52,035 bases of DNA from Candidatus Cryptobacteroides avicola (GCA_017695115.1 JADILV010000056.1:1-52035), one strand, 5' to 3'; numbered from the stretch's first letter, positions 42,127 to 52,035 are shown. Translations and numbers: made by a program. Notes: generated by a model from the sequence alone, not told the origin.

Positions 42127-42197
42127 CAAGATTTCGGTTTCCTGCTTCAATGCGGAAACACCGGGAGTTTTGAGTTGAAATAAAAACAATTACAGAT

Positions 42198-45100
42198 ATG
42201 TCATTTACTGATGTTTTCAAGAAGATCTTCGGGACCAAGGCGGAAAGGGACCTGAAGCAGCTGCAGCCTGTCCTCCAGAAGGTGCTGGCTGCCTATCCTG
42301 AAATAGACAGCCTTTCGGATGATCAGTTGAGGGAGAAGTCGGCTGAGCTTAGACGTATTATCCGTGAGAGGATTGCCGGCGATGAGGAAAGGATCGCGCA
42401 GATAAAGGAAGAACTGGAGAAGGATATCCCGCTCGACCAGAAGGAGGCGCTTGCCACCGAGTCGGACAAATTGGTCAAGAAAGTGGACGAGGACATAGAG
42501 AAGGTGCTTGACGAGATACTTCCGATTGCGTTTGCAGTGATGAAGTCTACGGCACGCAGATTCAAGGAGAACGAGACTATAAGGGTGAAAGCCACTGAAT
42601 TCGACCGCATACTGAGTACAACCAAGGATTTTGTGGAGATTGACGGAGACTATGCCGTATGGCACAACCATTGGATGGCCGGCGGAAACGAGATCACCTG
42701 GGATATGGTCCATTATGATGTCCAGCTTATCGGCGGCATCGTCCTTCACCAGGGAAAGATCGCCGAAATGGCTACGGGTGAAGGAAAGACTCTTGTCGCG
42801 ACGCTTCCTGTATTCCTTAATGCATTGGCAGGTAAGGGAGTACATGTCGTTACAGTCAATGACTACCTTTCGAAACGAGACTCCGAGTGGATGGGCCCGC
42901 TCTACATGTTCCACGGACTTTCAGTGGACTGCATAGACAAGCACCAGCCTAACAGCGAATCACGCAGGAAAGCATACGCATGCGATATCACTTTCGGGAC
43001 CAACAATGAATTCGGTTTCGATTATCTGAGGGACAACATGGCGGTTTCCCAGAAGGACCTCGTGCAGCGCAAGCATCACTATGCCATCGTCGATGAGGTC
43101 GATTCCGTGCTTATCGACGACGCCCGTACTCCTCTGATCATTTCCGGCCCTGTACCGAAAGGTGATGACCAGCAGTTCATGGAGTACAAACCGTATGTCG
43201 AGAAGCTGTACAACAACCAGAGAACTCTGGTTACCAACACTTTGAATGAAGCGAAGAAGCTTATTGCGGCAGGTGACGAGAAAGAAGGCGGGAAACTGCT
43301 TCTCAGAGCCTATAAGGGACTTCCAAAATACAAGCCGCTCATCAAGTTCCTCAGCGAGCCGGGCATGAAACAGCTCCTGCAGAGGACGGAAAACTATTAT
43401 ATCCAGGACAATGAAAGGGAGATGCCTGTCGTTACTGACCCTCTCTATTTCGTCATAAACGAGAAGCAGCATGCTGTAGAAATGACCGATAACGGCCATG
43501 ACCTTCTCAGCGGTACGCTTTCTGACCCTAAATTCTTCATCCTTCCTGATGTCGGCAGTGAAATAGCCGAAGTCGAGAAATCCGATCTCAGCGCAGAGGA
43601 CAAGCATGCGAAGAAAGATGCCATCATGGCTGATTTCGCACTTAAGTCGGAGCGCGTTCATACTGTAAACCAGCTTCTCAAGGCATACGCGATGTTCGAA
43701 AAGGATGTCGACTATGTCATCATGGACAACAAGGTGAAGATCGTCGACGAGCAGACCGGACGTATTATGGAAGGACGCCGTTGGAGCGACGGGCTCCATC
43801 AGGCTGTCGAGGCAAAAGAGAGCGTCAAGGTCGAGGCGGCTACCCAGACATTCGCTACCATTACTCTGCAGAACTATTTCCGTATGTACCACAAACTTGC
43901 AGGTATGACAGGTACTGCGGAAACGGAAGCCGGGGAGTTCTGGTCCATCTACAAGCTGGATGTGGTAGTGATTCCTACCAACAAGCCAATCGCCAGAATC
44001 GACGAGAACGACAAGATATACAAGACAAAGAAAGCCAAATACGAGGCTGTCATCAACAGGATAGAGGAACTTACCAAAGCCGGACGTCCGGTCCTGGTCG
44101 GAACTACAGATGTCGAAACTTCGGAACTTCTGAGCAGGATGCTGAAACTCAGAGGTATTTCACATCAGGTCCTCAATGCCAAGCAGCATGCCCGCGAGGC
44201 TGAAGTGGTCGCACAGGCCGGACAGAGAAGTACCGTTACCATTGCGACCAACATGGCAGGCCGTGGTACCGATATCAAGCTTTCCGATGAAGTCCGTAAG
44301 GCCGGAGGTCTTGCCATCATCGGAACTGAGCGGCATGACAGCCGCCGTGTCGACCGCCAGCTCAGAGGACGTGCAGGACGTCAGGGCGATCCGGGATCTT
44401 CTACATTCTATGTCTCTTTCGAGGATAAGCTGATGCGTCTTTTCGGCTCGGAGAGAATCGCCAGCGTTGTGGACAAGCTCGGAATGGAAGAAAATGAGGC
44501 TTTGGAGAACAACATGCTGTCCAATTCCATCGAGAAGGCCCAGAAAAAGGTCGAAGAGAACAACTTCGGTATACGTAAACGTCTCCTTGAATACGATGAT
44601 GTCATGAACTCCCAGAGGGAGGTCATTTACACGAGAAGAAGGAACGCACTTTCGGGAGAAAGGGTCGAAATAGATGTCATGAACATGATGCAGGACATGT
44701 CCGAAATCATAGTCGAGAACTGTGCTGGCTATGACTATGATTCATTCGCCGAGTATGTCATGGCCACCCTGTCTATCGACCTCGGTTTTGACGAGCAGTT
44801 CTACGGCAATGCCAAGCCTGCCGAAATTTCCGACAGGCTTTTCCAGAACATGCAGGATACCTACAGGCGCAGGATGGATGCCATGTCCCAGAGAGCTTTC
44901 CCGATCATCAAGGAAGTATATGAAAAACAAGGGGCTATATATCAGAATATCGCAATTCCTATTTCCGACGGACACAAGATGCTCACTCTGTCGGTGAACC
45001 TCAAGAAGGCTTACGAGACGGAAGGCAAGGAGATTGCACGGGCTCTTACCAAATCGATCACACTGTATCAGATCGATGATCACTGGAAAGAACATCTGCG

Positions 45101-45467
45101 CGATATGGATGACCTGAAGCAGTCCGTGCAGAATGCCTCATACGAGCAGAAGGATCCGCTCCTTATCTATAAATTCGAGAGTTTCAACCTTTTCAAGGCA
45201 ATGCTTGAGGCTCTCAGCAAGGACATCCTGTCATTCCTTATGAGGGCGCACATTCCTCTCAGGGATGCCAACTCTGTCCAGGCTCCCGCCCCTGCACGCA
45301 AACCTGATATGAGCCAGATGCAGACCAGCAGGACCGATCTGGTTACCAACAGCGGAGAACCGAAGTCCAGGATGCCTGTCCATGTCGAAAAGACTGTAGG
45401 CAGAAACGATCCGTGTCCATGCGGTTCCGGAAAGAAATACAAGAACTGCCATGGTAAAGGCCTGTAG
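42198..45467 (+). CDS. secA: Preprotein translocase ATPase SecA
   Basis: 1089 aa, longer than the 901 aa of E. coli, as usual in Bacteroidota, which carry extra sequence at about 270-340 and 400-480. Walker A MATGEGKT (about 191-198), [31 protein letters not shown] and [12 protein letters not shown] are all present. The C-terminal zinc site is [13 protein letters not shown] (C1073, C1075, C1084, H1085). It drives proteins through SecYEG. Strong upstream promoter; the bactofilin gene follows 64 nt later. Confidence 0.97.
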   Translation: MSFTDVFKKIFGTKAERDLKQLQPVLQKVLAAYPEIDSLSDDQLREKSAELRRIIRERIAGDEERIAQIKEELEKDIPLDQKEALATESDKLVKKVDEDIEKVLDEILPIAFAVMKSTARRFKENETIRVKATEFDRILSTTKDFVEIDGDYAVWHNHWMAGGNEITWDMVHYDVQLIGGIVLHQGKIAEMATGEGKTLVATLPVFLNALAGKGVHVVTVNDYLSKRDSEWMGPLYMFHGLSVDCIDKHQPNSESRRKAYACDITFGTNNEFGFDYLRDNMAVSQKDLVQRKHHYAIVDEVDSVLIDDARTPLIISGPVPKGDDQQFMEYKPYVEKLYNNQRTLVTNTLNEAKKLIAAGDEKEGGKLLLRAYKGLPKYKPLIKFLSEPGMKQLLQRTENYYIQDNEREMPVVTDPLYFVINEKQHAVEMTDNGHDLLSGTLSDPKFFILPDVGSEIAEVEKSDLSAEDKHAKKDAIMADFALKSERVHTVNQLLKAYAMFEKDVDYVIMDNKVKIVDEQTGRIMEGRRWSDGLHQAVEAKESVKVEAATQTFATITLQNYFRMYHKLAGMTGTAETEAGEFWSIYKLDVVVIPTNKPIARIDENDKIYKTKKAKYEAVINRIEELTKAGRPVLVGTTDVETSELLSRMLKLRGISHQVLNAKQHAREAEVVAQAGQRSTVTIATNMAGRGTDIKLSDEVRKAGGLAIIGTERHDSRRVDRQLRGRAGRQGDPGSSTFYVSFEDKLMRLFGSERIASVVDKLGMEENEALENNMLSNSIEKAQKKVEENNFGIRKRLLEYDDVMNSQREVIYTRRRNALSGERVEIDVMNMMQDMSEIIVENCAGYDYDSFAEYVMATLSIDLGFDEQFYGNAKPAEISDRLFQNMQDTYRRRMDAMSQRAFPIIKEVYEKQGAIYQNIAIPISDGHKMLTLSVNLKKAYETEGKEIARALTKSITLYQIDDHWKEHLRDMDDLKQSVQNASYEQKDPLLIYKFESFNLFKAMLEALSKDILSFLMRAHIPLRDANSVQAPAPARKPDMSQMQTSRTDLVTNSGEPKSRMPVHVEKTVGRNDPCPCGSGKKYKNCHGKGL

Positions 45468-45531
45468 CAGTCCGCAGCATGCATAGAAACAGTATTTTCA
45501 TTACAGACGAAAGAGAAAAAACAGACAAATT

Positions 45532-45960
45532 ATGGCAAGGACTGAAGAAATAGTCAATTCCGTAAGCCGGATTTCCTCCGGGACGAAAATCTCCGGAGAG
45601 CTTTTTTCTACCAATGATCTAAGGATAGACGGCTGCTTTAGCGGAAAGATCTTTTCGAAAGGAAGGATAGTAATAGGTGAGACGGCTGAAGTCTCGGGAG
45701 AGATAATCTGCACCAATGCGGATATCTGGGGCCGGCTTAAAGGCGATATCTATGTAAAGGATATCCTTTCAATGAAAAAAGGATCGAAAGTGGACGGGAA
45801 CCTGAACGTCAACAAAATTGTGGTTGAGCTGGGCGTTGCATTCAACGGCACCTGCCGGATGATTACGACTGAGGAGTTCGACAAGACAGCAGGGACGGCC
45901 TGTGCCCAGATGGATGCTTCCGTAGAGGACGGTGGCCGCAAGAAAGAAGCAGGAAAGTAA
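45532..45960 (+). CDS. Bactofilin (polymer-forming cytoskeletal protein)
   Basis: 142 aa. The right-handed beta-helix bactofilin domain (about 15-115) is recognised by repeating hydrophobic-Gly turns: ISSGTKISGELFSTNDLRID, FSKGRIVIGETAEVSGEI, SMKKGSKVDGNLNVNKIVV. Bactofilins polymerise without nucleotides and help place cell-wall enzymes. The tail is short and acidic-basic. No M23 peptidase partner is adjacent here. No promoter is seen in the 64-nt gap, so it may be co-transcribed with secA. A terminator follows at 45968-45987. Confidence 0.9.
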   Translation: MARTEEIVNSVSRISSGTKISGELFSTNDLRIDGCFSGKIFSKGRIVIGETAEVSGEIICTNADIWGRLKGDIYVKDILSMKKGSKVDGNLNVNKIVVELGVAFNGTCRMITTEEFDKTAGTACAQMDASVEDGGRKKEAGK

Positions 45961-45967
45961 GGGAAGG

Positions 45968-45987
45968 AAGCCGGTAATGGCTTTTTT
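45968..45987 (+). terminator. Terminator of the bactofilin gene
   Basis: Arms AAGCC (45968-45972) and GGCTT (45979-45983) with a T run to 45987. Confidence 0.75.
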
Positions 45988-45997
45988 AGATACAAAA

Positions 45998-46037
45998 AAG
46001 AACGGCGGCCTGGTAAAACTACCGGGTCGCCGTTCTT
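45998..46037 (-). terminator. Terminator of hsp20
   Basis: Arms AAGAACGGCG (45998-46007) and CGCCGTTCTT (46028-46037) with an inner CCTGGT/ACCGGG stem. On the minus strand a run of six T follows the hairpin (complement of 45994-45999). Confidence 0.8.
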
Positions 46038-46051
46038 CCGTTTGCTGCCGT

Positions 46052-46483
46052 TTATTTGACTTCGATTACTCTCTTGCTGTCATCGACTTTGGCTTTCTGT
46101 ACTTTAGGAATGTTGACATTCAGCACGCCATGCTCTACGCGGGCACTGATCTGCTCCCTTTCCGCATCGTCCGGAAGGACCATCGTCTGCTGGAATTTTG
46201 AGTATGAGAATTCACGACGGAGATAGTGTCCGTGCTTTTTCTCGTTCTTTTCATCTGTTTTCTTTTCCATCTCGATTACGAGGTTTCCTTCTTCGTCAAG
46301 ATGAACGTTGAAGTCTTCTTTTGTCATCCCCGGAGCTGCAAGTTCCAGTTCATAACCGTTTTCATCTTCTAATACATTGATGGCAGGCGCTGTAGCGTTC
46401 ATTCTGTCCATCCAGTTAGTATCAAAAAAGTCGTTGAAAATGTCAGGCAGCCAAGCCTGGTTGTTTCTTCTTGAAGGTACCAT
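46052..46483 (-). CDS. Hsp20/alpha-crystallin small heat-shock protein
   Basis: 143 aa, normal length. The alpha-crystallin domain spans about 35-130 (INVLEDENGYELELAAPGMTKEDFNVHLDEEGNLVIEME ... in part), with the conserved A-x-x-x-x-GVLNVNIPK strand (VEHGVLNVNIPK) and a C-terminal tail. It holds unfolding proteins in soluble form under stress. An AAGGAG site precedes the ATG. No TAnnTTTG promoter is seen upstream, which suggests another sigma factor or a distant promoter. Confidence 0.94.
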   Translation of the reverse strand: MVPSRRNNQAWLPDIFNDFFDTNWMDRMNATAPAINVLEDENGYELELAAPGMTKEDFNVHLDEEGNLVIEMEKKTDEKNEKKHGHYLRREFSYSKFQQTMVLPDDAEREQISARVEHGVLNVNIPKVQKAKVDDSKRVIEVK

Positions 46484-46760
46484 AATATAATCTCCTTTTT
46501 TTTAATTGTCTTATATCTTTCCTGTCCCGAATCCTGGCCTCCTGTCTTCCGGCAGGCTGTCCCGGTTTTCGGAACCGCTATAGGGTATATCAATTCCCGT
46601 ACCTTAAGGTATAATGATTAAAAATGTTCAAAAGGAGGAAAATTTGTCATGTTTTTATGACACAATGTCGGGTTTGAATGTCAAAATGTCCATTTCTTTT
46701 CTTTACTCATGCTTAGGTTTCATGTTAAATTATTACCTTTGGAATCCTATTTTATCGGAT
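46484..46760. promoter_or_regulatory. Divergent hsp20/uvrA regulatory region with several inverted repeats
   Basis: Contains a 12-bp perfect palindrome TACCTTAAGGTA (46600-46611), an inverted repeat TGTCAT-N6-ATGACA (46645-46662), the overlapping GACA-CAA-TGTC (46659-46669), and two further AATGTC words at about 46678-46692. These are candidate sites for a stress regulator acting on either gene. Confidence 0.4.
46734..46741 (+). promoter_or_regulatory. -7 element of uvrA
   Basis: TACCTTTG, 20 bp before the ATG at 46761. It shows that the in-frame ATGs further upstream (46614 and later) are not used. The -33 region is weak. Confidence 0.6.
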
Positions 46761-49634
46761 ATGTCAGAGACGGGTAATATTGTCATTAAAGGAGCCAGGG
46801 TCAACAACCTCAAGAACGTGAATCTTGAAATTCCGAGGGGCAGGTTCGTTGTGATTACCGGAATTTCGGGATCAGGGAAGTCTTCACTGGCTTTTGATAC
46901 TCTTTTTGCGGAAGGGCAGAGGCGCTTTGCCGAAAGTCTTTCTTCTTATGCGAGGCAGTTCCTCGGCAGAATGTCGAAGCCGGATGTTGAATTCATTGAG
47001 GGGATACCTCCTGCAATAGCGATTGAACAGAAAGTGAATACCCGGAATCCGAGGTCGACCGTAGCTACGACTACAGAGATATTCGACTACTTGAGGCTTA
47101 TATTCGCCAGAATCGGAAGAACCTATTCACCGGTATCCGGAGTGGAAGTCAAATGTCATAGTGTCAACGATGTGATGGAATTCATCCTGTCTCCGGAGCC
47201 GTCGGTTGTCTATCTGCTTTCGGACCTCGGCTGGAAGAACAGGGAGGACAAGGTAGAGCTGATGCTGCGGCTGAAAGAGGAAGGCTACTCCCGTTTCTTT
47301 ACCGGTTCTCCGGTAAGAATAGAGGAAATTATGCGCATGGCCGAATCCGGGGATTATCCGGATGAACTCTATCTGCTGGTGGACAGGCTGCGCATTCCGG
47401 CGTTTACGGACGGCGGCCCTGTCAAGGAAGACGGTTCTCCGATGCCGCAGACAGACTGGGAGGATCTTCAGACAAGGCTTCATTCGTCCGTGCAGACAGC
47501 CTTTGATAAAGGTGGCGGTTCGTTATATGTCAGGAAAGAGTACGCTTCCGGAGTGGTAGAGACTAGGAATTTTGTCAACCGTTTCGAGGCTGACGGCATT
47601 ACTTTCCAGGAACCGGACGAGTATATGTTCAGCTTCAACAGTCCGCTCGGTGCATGTCCGGTCTGCGGAGGTCTCGGCCAGATAATAGGCATAAGCGAAG
47701 ATCTTGTTATCCCGGACAAAAGTAGGACGATATATGACGGTGCCATCGCCTGCTGGAGAGGAGACAAAATGGGATGGTTCAAGGATCAGCTTGTCAAAAA
47801 CGCCGAAAGGTACGGGATTCCGGTTTTCGAGCCGTATTGCAACCTTACCGACAAGCAGAAGGACATAATATGGCAGGGCAGGAAAGGTGCGACGGAAGAA
47901 GATTCGATAATAGGTCTCAATGAGTTTTTCCGCTGGGTTGACGCCAATAAATACAAGATACAGTACAAGTATATGCTCAGCCGCTATTCCGGCAAGACAG
48001 TGTGTCGGGAATGCGGAGGCAGCAGGCTCCGCAAGGACGCGCTGTATGTGAAAGTAGGCGGAAAGAATATACAGCAGCTGCTGTCCATGAACGTAGACCA
48101 GCTGCTGGACTTTTTCGACCGTCTGGAACTTACCGAGTATGAGTCAGGCATAGTTTCCAAGGCTGTAGACGAGATAGTTTCCAGACTCAGGTATATTAAG
48201 GATGTCGGACTGTCATATCTCACTCTCAACCGTACATCCAATACGCTCTCCGGCGGGGAAAGCCAGAGGATAAATCTTGTGACGGCCCTCGGGAGTTCGC
48301 TGGTCGGTTCCCTTTATATACTTGATGAACCGAGTATCGGTCTTCATCCGCGTGATACGGACCGGCTTATATCCGTTCTGAAAAGACTGCGCGATATCGG
48401 AAATACGGTCGTTGTCGTTGAGCATGATGAAGAAATCATGAGGGCGGCGGACATGTTGGTCGATATCGGTCCTAAAGCTGGAGTAAACGGAGGGGAAATA
48501 GTCTACCAGGGAAGGATTCCTGACAGTATTCCGGATACTCCGGCCATAGACAGATCACTCACGCTCCAATATCTTTCAGGAAAACGCAGGCGTTATGTGA
48601 GGGAAAAAAGACAGTGGTCCTATTCCATTACTGTAGAAGGTGCCATGGAGCATAACCTGAAAGATGTCGATGCCCGTTTCCCTCTTGGTGTGCTGACTGT
48701 AGTGACAGGGGTGAGCGGCAGCGGCAAGTCTTCACTTGTGGGGGACATCCTTTATCCTGCTATGTTCAGGTATCTGAACCATACAGGATCCGCTCCCGGT
48801 ACTTTCCGCGGCCTTTCCGGGAATCTTGACAGGATAAGCCAGGTAGAGTATGTCGATCAGAATCCGATAGGGAAGAGTTCGCGTTCCAACGCGGTCACAT
48901 ATCTGAAAATCTATGATGATATAAGGAAACTGCTCTCCGAGCAGCAGTTTGCAAAATTGAACGGATTCACACCTTCTTACTTTTCTTTTAATATGGACGG
49001 GGGGCGCTGTCCTGAATGTCAGGGGGAAGGATTCGTGAAGATCGGCATGCAGTTCATGGCCGATGTCAGGATGGTCTGCGAATCTTGCGGAGGCAAGCGT
49101 TTCAAACCGGAGATTCTGGAGGTGAGATATAAAGGGAAGAATATCGATGACATCCTCAATATGAGCGTCGAGGAGGCCATAGATTTCTTCGGTTCACAGA
49201 AAGACCAGGCGGCAGTACGCATAGCCGGACGTCTCCAGCCGCTTGTCGATGTCGGCCTGTCCTATATCAAACTCGGACAGAGCAGCAGCACTCTCTCCGG
49301 TGGGGAAAGCCAGAGGATAAAGCTTGCCTATTTCCTGTCCATGAACGACACGCAGTCATCTTCTGACCGAATCATGTTCATATTCGATGAACCGACTACC
49401 GGCCTGCACTTCTATGATGTGGAGAAGCTGCTGAAATCGTTTGATGCCCTGTTGTCCAAAGGACATACAATTGTCGTGGTCGAGCACAATCCGGATGTTA
49501 TCCGCTCTGCGGACTGGGTCCTGGACCTCGGTCCTGAAGCAGGTGACGGAGGCGGCAGGATTGTCTTCGAAGGTACTCCGGAAGATCTTGTGGCGGAAGG
49601 AAAGACCTGGACAGCAAAATATCTCAGGCAGTAA
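46761..49634 (+). CDS. uvrA: Excinuclease ABC subunit A
   Basis: 957 aa from the ATG at 46761, which gives the normal UvrA start ([22 protein letters not shown]). Two ABC modules: Walker [10 protein letters not shown] and GVSGSGKSS, signatures [13 protein letters not shown] and [13 protein letters not shown]. The C-terminal zinc module CPECQGEGF ... CESCGGKRF is intact, as is the first one (CPVCGG ... CRECGG). UvrA with UvrB finds bulky DNA damage for nucleotide excision repair. A 49-codon upstream extension is open but lies over the promoter. The stop is 12 bp from the convergent lipoprotein gene. Confidence 0.96.
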   Translation: MSETGNIVIKGARVNNLKNVNLEIPRGRFVVITGISGSGKSSLAFDTLFAEGQRRFAESLSSYARQFLGRMSKPDVEFIEGIPPAIAIEQKVNTRNPRSTVATTTEIFDYLRLIFARIGRTYSPVSGVEVKCHSVNDVMEFILSPEPSVVYLLSDLGWKNREDKVELMLRLKEEGYSRFFTGSPVRIEEIMRMAESGDYPDELYLLVDRLRIPAFTDGGPVKEDGSPMPQTDWEDLQTRLHSSVQTAFDKGGGSLYVRKEYASGVVETRNFVNRFEADGITFQEPDEYMFSFNSPLGACPVCGGLGQIIGISEDLVIPDKSRTIYDGAIACWRGDKMGWFKDQLVKNAERYGIPVFEPYCNLTDKQKDIIWQGRKGATEEDSIIGLNEFFRWVDANKYKIQYKYMLSRYSGKTVCRECGGSRLRKDALYVKVGGKNIQQLLSMNVDQLLDFFDRLELTEYESGIVSKAVDEIVSRLRYIKDVGLSYLTLNRTSNTLSGGESQRINLVTALGSSLVGSLYILDEPSIGLHPRDTDRLISVLKRLRDIGNTVVVVEHDEEIMRAADMLVDIGPKAGVNGGEIVYQGRIPDSIPDTPAIDRSLTLQYLSGKRRRYVREKRQWSYSITVEGAMEHNLKDVDARFPLGVLTVVTGVSGSGKSSLVGDILYPAMFRYLNHTGSAPGTFRGLSGNLDRISQVEYVDQNPIGKSSRSNAVTYLKIYDDIRKLLSEQQFAKLNGFTPSYFSFNMDGGRCPECQGEGFVKIGMQFMADVRMVCESCGGKRFKPEILEVRYKGKNIDDILNMSVEEAIDFFGSQKDQAAVRIAGRLQPLVDVGLSYIKLGQSSSTLSGGESQRIKLAYFLSMNDTQSSSDRIMFIFDEPTTGLHFYDVEKLLKSFDALLSKGHTIVVVEHNPDVIRSADWVLDLGPEAGDGGGRIVFEGTPEDLVAEGKTWTAKYLRQ

Positions 49635-49646
49635 TGCCGCGAGGTT

Positions 49647-50942
49647 TCATTCCACCAATACGGTTATGATTTCGGACTGGTTGATGGGCTGGCCTGTTTC
49701 CATGTAGAGCATGCCGCTTCCGCGTTTTTTGAGCAGCAGTGTGACACCGTCTCCGTCGTTGTCTACGGTGTAGTCGTAAATGCCTCTCTGTCTGTCATAC
49801 TCCAGTTCCTCCAGGCCTATATCGAAATCCGCTGATCTGGGATAGTATTCGCATCTGATGTGGAATGATTCTCCCACTTTCCCTCTGATGAATGTGCCAG
49901 GCGTTATTTTCATGAAGTACGGGTAGTAGGAACTGAGTCCGCTCTGGTCGACTCTCCAGCTGTTTTCGTTCAGTCCGCTGTTTTCAGGCGTGATTGTGAC
50001 ATGGTAATGCGTGTTTCTTCTGACATCGAAGTTGCCTGGATTGTCTCCCAGATAGAACCGGTAGACAAGTTCGTCTCCGGGCAGCGTATAGTATGTGTCC
50101 GAGACATAATCCGCCCTGATTTCGATATATGAACAGACGGCGGCTTTCGGGTCTGAAGGATCCAGAATCTTGTCACTGTCCGTCTCTGCATCTTCCAGCA
50201 GGTCTCCCTGCATGTTTTCGAACATATACACGGAAACTTCCCCGCTTTTTCCCCATCCAAAGTCTGAATTCAGATTGTCTACCTGACCGTCCTTTTTTGA
50301 AAAACCTTTCAGAAAAGTATCGTATTCTGATGAAATGGAGCTTTCTTTGAAAGGTGTGACCACTTTAGGACAGCCACCGATACTGATACTGTTGATGTAG
50401 AATGATACGTCCTTGTCCAGCCGGCTCCTGTCTATACTGACCGATATTCTGGACATGGTCCGTTCAAGCTGTAATCTGAGAGGCTGCCCCTTGTGGACTG
50501 TACAGCCGTGTATTTGCCCGCTCATGGGGATTCCTGTCCTGAATTCGTCAGGGTAAGTGAAATAGTACTTGATGTCCAGCACTTCCTGTTCCGTATCCGG
50601 ATACATGGCATATCCGGCGTTTGCGAGCGCATAGACTGTATATATACCTTCTCCGAGAAGTTCCGTGCGGACAGAATAGCCTTCTGTACTTTCCTGCATC
50701 TGTGATGTCGTTTTGTACAGCCGTCTTTCAAGCTGGCCCCTGTCGTTGAAAATGAACAGATTGATGTCCGTAACCAGATTTTCCTGAGGGTCCTCTGACC
50801 TGGTGTGTACCATGTCTCCTGTCTCCAGTATGATTTCGGTTCCGGTACGGCAGCAGAGCATTTCTCCGTCCGGCCTGTCTTTTTCACAGGAAACGAGAGC
50901 GGCTGCCATAAAAGCCGCAAGTGTGGCATCGGTAGTCTTCAT
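49647..50942 (-). CDS. Fimbrillin-type lipoprotein, DUF4906-like
   Basis: 431 aa. Lipobox LVSC with C19. The N-terminal domain has the fimbrillin/Mfa-like strand pattern (TDINLFIFNDRGQLERRLY at about 58-76, GIYTVYALANAGYAM), and the middle carries LQLERTMSRISVSID, a typical second-strand element of this superfamily. The C-terminal region (about 330-431) is a separate beta domain, as in DUF4906 proteins found in Bacteroidales fimbrial loci. It is probably an accessory or tip subunit displayed at the outer membrane. It starts 1 nt after the stop of the preceding lipoprotein gene, so the two are made from one mRNA. Confidence 0.75.
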   Translation of the reverse strand: MKTTDATLAAFMAAALVSCEKDRPDGEMLCCRTGTEIILETGDMVHTRSEDPQENLVTDINLFIFNDRGQLERRLYKTTSQMQESTEGYSVRTELLGEGIYTVYALANAGYAMYPDTEQEVLDIKYYFTYPDEFRTGIPMSGQIHGCTVHKGQPLRLQLERTMSRISVSIDRSRLDKDVSFYINSISIGGCPKVVTPFKESSISSEYDTFLKGFSKKDGQVDNLNSDFGWGKSGEVSVYMFENMQGDLLEDAETDSDKILDPSDPKAAVCSYIEIRADYVSDTYYTLPGDELVYRFYLGDNPGNFDVRRNTHYHVTITPENSGLNENSWRVDQSGLSSYYPYFMKITPGTFIRGKVGESFHIRCEYYPRSADFDIGLEELEYDRQRGIYDYTVDNDGDGVTLLLKKRGSGMLYMETGQPINQSEIITVLVE

Positions 50943-50943
50943 T

Positions 50944-51945
50944 TCAGAAAATTATTTCCGTATTGTCTTTTTCATCCCATGGGGCTATCAGGCACGCGAT
51001 GTCAATGTCGGCCGGCGATACGGCAGTGTCCGGATCCGATGAACCTGTGCTTTTAAGAGTGACATCGAATATATAGCGGCAGTTTCTGCTTATGCCTGTC
51101 CCTGACCGTCCGTCCCTGTTGATGTTTATAGGGTAATAGCATGTCTGTCCGTTGATCCTGCCTTCTATGACAAGCCTTGTGAAAGGGGAGCCCGCAGTCT
51201 CTTCCATACATTCATTGGGATAGCATATCAGAGAAATGTCCGGATAGACTGTCTGAGATCCGACTTCATTGCCTATTTTCCGGACTATCAGGTCCCGGTC
51301 GGCAAATGCCAGTACATCGTCCTTTACCAGTCCGCCCTGGTTGCAGAGAGTTTCGGGTGAAAATCCGTCCTTCTGCAGTATTTTAGCTACGGCATTGACA
51401 TTTGTCAGGTAGGCTTTGACGTCTTTTATTGCGGATTCCTGATACGGCTTGCCGGAGAAGTCACATCTGAGCGATCTGAGCTGCACTTCGGCTGCAAGAG
51501 CGGAGATGCTGATATCACAGACTGCGTCTTTTCCGGCTTCAACGTAGCCGACCCCGCTCATAAGCATTCCATGTCCTGTTTCTTTCTTCAGGTCCGCCAC
51601 TTCATTTTGCAGTGCCTGGAACGAACTGATATGATCCCAGCCGTAACTGTCCGATTGTGGATTTATTATTGCCGCTATGATCTTTTTCCCGTTCTGTGAT
51701 GCGGCAGAAGGCATTTCTCCCGGTCTGCACCGTATCCTCTGGTATGAGTCCAGCCTTTGGAGCCTGTCGTCATCGAATACGAATATGTCGGCAGTGTATT
51801 CTTTGTCCTGCTCCGCTGACGTAGCCTTGTCCGTCAGTTTTACCGATATCCGCGTGCCGTTTTCGGTGACGGCCTGCGGCACATCATAATAGGCTGAACA
51901 GGAGAAAGACAGCACCGGCAAAAATAGAATCGAAAGGTTTTTCAT
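50944..51945 (-). CDS. FimB/Mfa2-like fimbrial lipoprotein
   Basis: 333 aa. Lipobox SFSC with C16. The N-terminal half shows YTADIFVFDDDRLQRLDSYQ (about 49-68) and a GVGYVEAG ... ISALAAEVQLRSL element, which resemble FimB/Mfa2-type anchor subunits and fimbrillins. The second domain (about 215-333) ends in NCRYIFDVTLKSTG and an IACLIAPWDEKD motif, close to the common C-terminal WxxG/WD ending of fimbrillin-like proteins. Expected at the cell surface, perhaps as anchor or minor subunit. First gene seen of this leftward operon; a -7 element is at 51962-51969. Confidence 0.72.
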   Translation of the reverse strand: MKNLSILFLPVLSFSCSAYYDVPQAVTENGTRISVKLTDKATSAEQDKEYTADIFVFDDDRLQRLDSYQRIRCRPGEMPSAASQNGKKIIAAIINPQSDSYGWDHISSFQALQNEVADLKKETGHGMLMSGVGYVEAGKDAVCDISISALAAEVQLRSLRCDFSGKPYQESAIKDVKAYLTNVNAVAKILQKDGFSPETLCNQGGLVKDDVLAFADRDLIVRKIGNEVGSQTVYPDISLICYPNECMEETAGSPFTRLVIEGRINGQTCYYPININRDGRSGTGISRNCRYIFDVTLKSTGSSDPDTAVSPADIDIACLIAPWDEKDNTEIIF

Positions 51946-51961
51946 CGCAATGTTTTTTCTG

Positions 51962-51969
51962 CAAAACTA
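51962..51969 (-). promoter_or_regulatory. -7 element of the fimbrial-type operon
   Basis: Minus-strand TAGTTTTG followed by CA, 17 bp upstream of the ATG. No consensus -33 box at 19-20 bp, so activation by a regulator is possible. Confidence 0.55.
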
Positions 51970-52035
51970 TGGTTCCGGTCTCTGAAAAAATATTTTATGT
52001 GGCGAAATGCGGCAGTTTTTTACGTTTTTTAAATT

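Noticed and set aside
42960..43892. 310-codon minus-strand frame opposite secA
   Set aside because: Shadow of strong codon bias in secA; no recognisable domain in its translation.
46614..46760. Upstream extension of uvrA by 49 codons
   Set aside because: The extension crosses the -7 element at 46734-46741 and is hydrophobic and unlike any UvrA N-terminus.
51999..52007. GTGGCGAAA word near the fimbrial operon, identical to the core of the LytTR repeats
   Set aside because: One 9-bp match is expected by chance about 0.4 times in a window this size, the word is single, and its orientation is opposite to the operon.
1..52035. CRISPR arrays, insertion sequences, integrases, rRNA
   Set aside because: I saw no regularly spaced repeats with spacers, no transposase or recombinase motifs and no rRNA sequence.

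Overview
The window looks like a chromosomal segment of a Bacteroidales bacterium (phylum Bacteroidota). The evidence is the promoter signal seen about eighteen times upstream of genes (-7 TAnnTTTG, usually followed by C, and in the best cases a -33 TTTG or TTG 19-20 bp upstream), near-absence of strong Shine-Dalgarno sites, SPOR, TonB-domain and FimB/Mfa2/DUF4906-type lipoproteins, a FabK-based fatty-acid cluster, DUF4293, and a gyrA-TPR gene pair. I cannot name family or genus from the sequence alone.

Layout. (1) 1-4712 is an accessory, defence-like island read rightwards: the C-terminal end of a DUF262/HNH nuclease, a gene pair resembling the GapS4a/GapS4b anti-phage system, a NdpA/YejK-type nucleoid-associated protein, and a Schlafen/AlbA_2-type ATP-binding regulator. 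All five are packed with 2-nt gaps or a 4-nt overlap. The middle three are clearly more A+T-rich than the flanking two, so they look like a cassette. A noncoding stretch with a gene remnant and a terminator closes the island. (2) 5054-5967 encodes two small envelope proteins (leftward). (3) 6120-12979 is a complete drug/lipid-efflux operon: TetR regulator, TolC-like outer-membrane channel, HlyD-like lipoprotein adaptor, two ABC ATPases and two ABC-2 permeases (a split YbhF/YbhS/YbhR-like pump). (4) 13087-15391 holds a DUF418 membrane protein, a two-subunit LysO-type exporter and tRNA-Asp. (5) 15635-19311 is a leftward type II fatty-acid cluster fabH-fabK-fabF-fabZ. (6) 19514-24881 holds a LytTR membrane regulator preceded by an array of direct repeats, a DUF4293 protein, a uridine-phosphorylase-like enzyme, an esterase and a PerM/AI-2E transporter, a HAD phosphatase and a possible 40-aa small protein. 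(7) 24868-31151 holds a ClpA/ClpC-type unfoldase diverging from gyrA and a TPR protein. (8) 31206-33398 has capA-like and phoH genes (leftward). (9) 33470-39133 is an apparent operon: SPOR lipoprotein, an M28-like protein that has lost most of its metal ligands and carries a TonB C-terminal domain, leuS, and a YitT-family protein. (10) 39257-49634 holds an AraC-type membrane regulator, ettA, secA, a bactofilin, hsp20 (leftward) and uvrA. (11) 49647-51945 encodes two fimbrillin-type lipoproteins in one leftward operon that runs to the window end.

The core genes (gyrA, leuS, secA, uvrA, ettA, fab genes) show this is chromosome, not a plasmid or phage. I saw no CRISPR array, transposase, integrase or rRNA. 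The most interesting parts are the composite defence-like operon at the left edge (including an 11-bp tandem repeat that could switch the last gene on and off), the inactive-looking M28/TonB fusion, the LytTR promoter repeats, and the complementary asymmetry of the two ABC ATPases.
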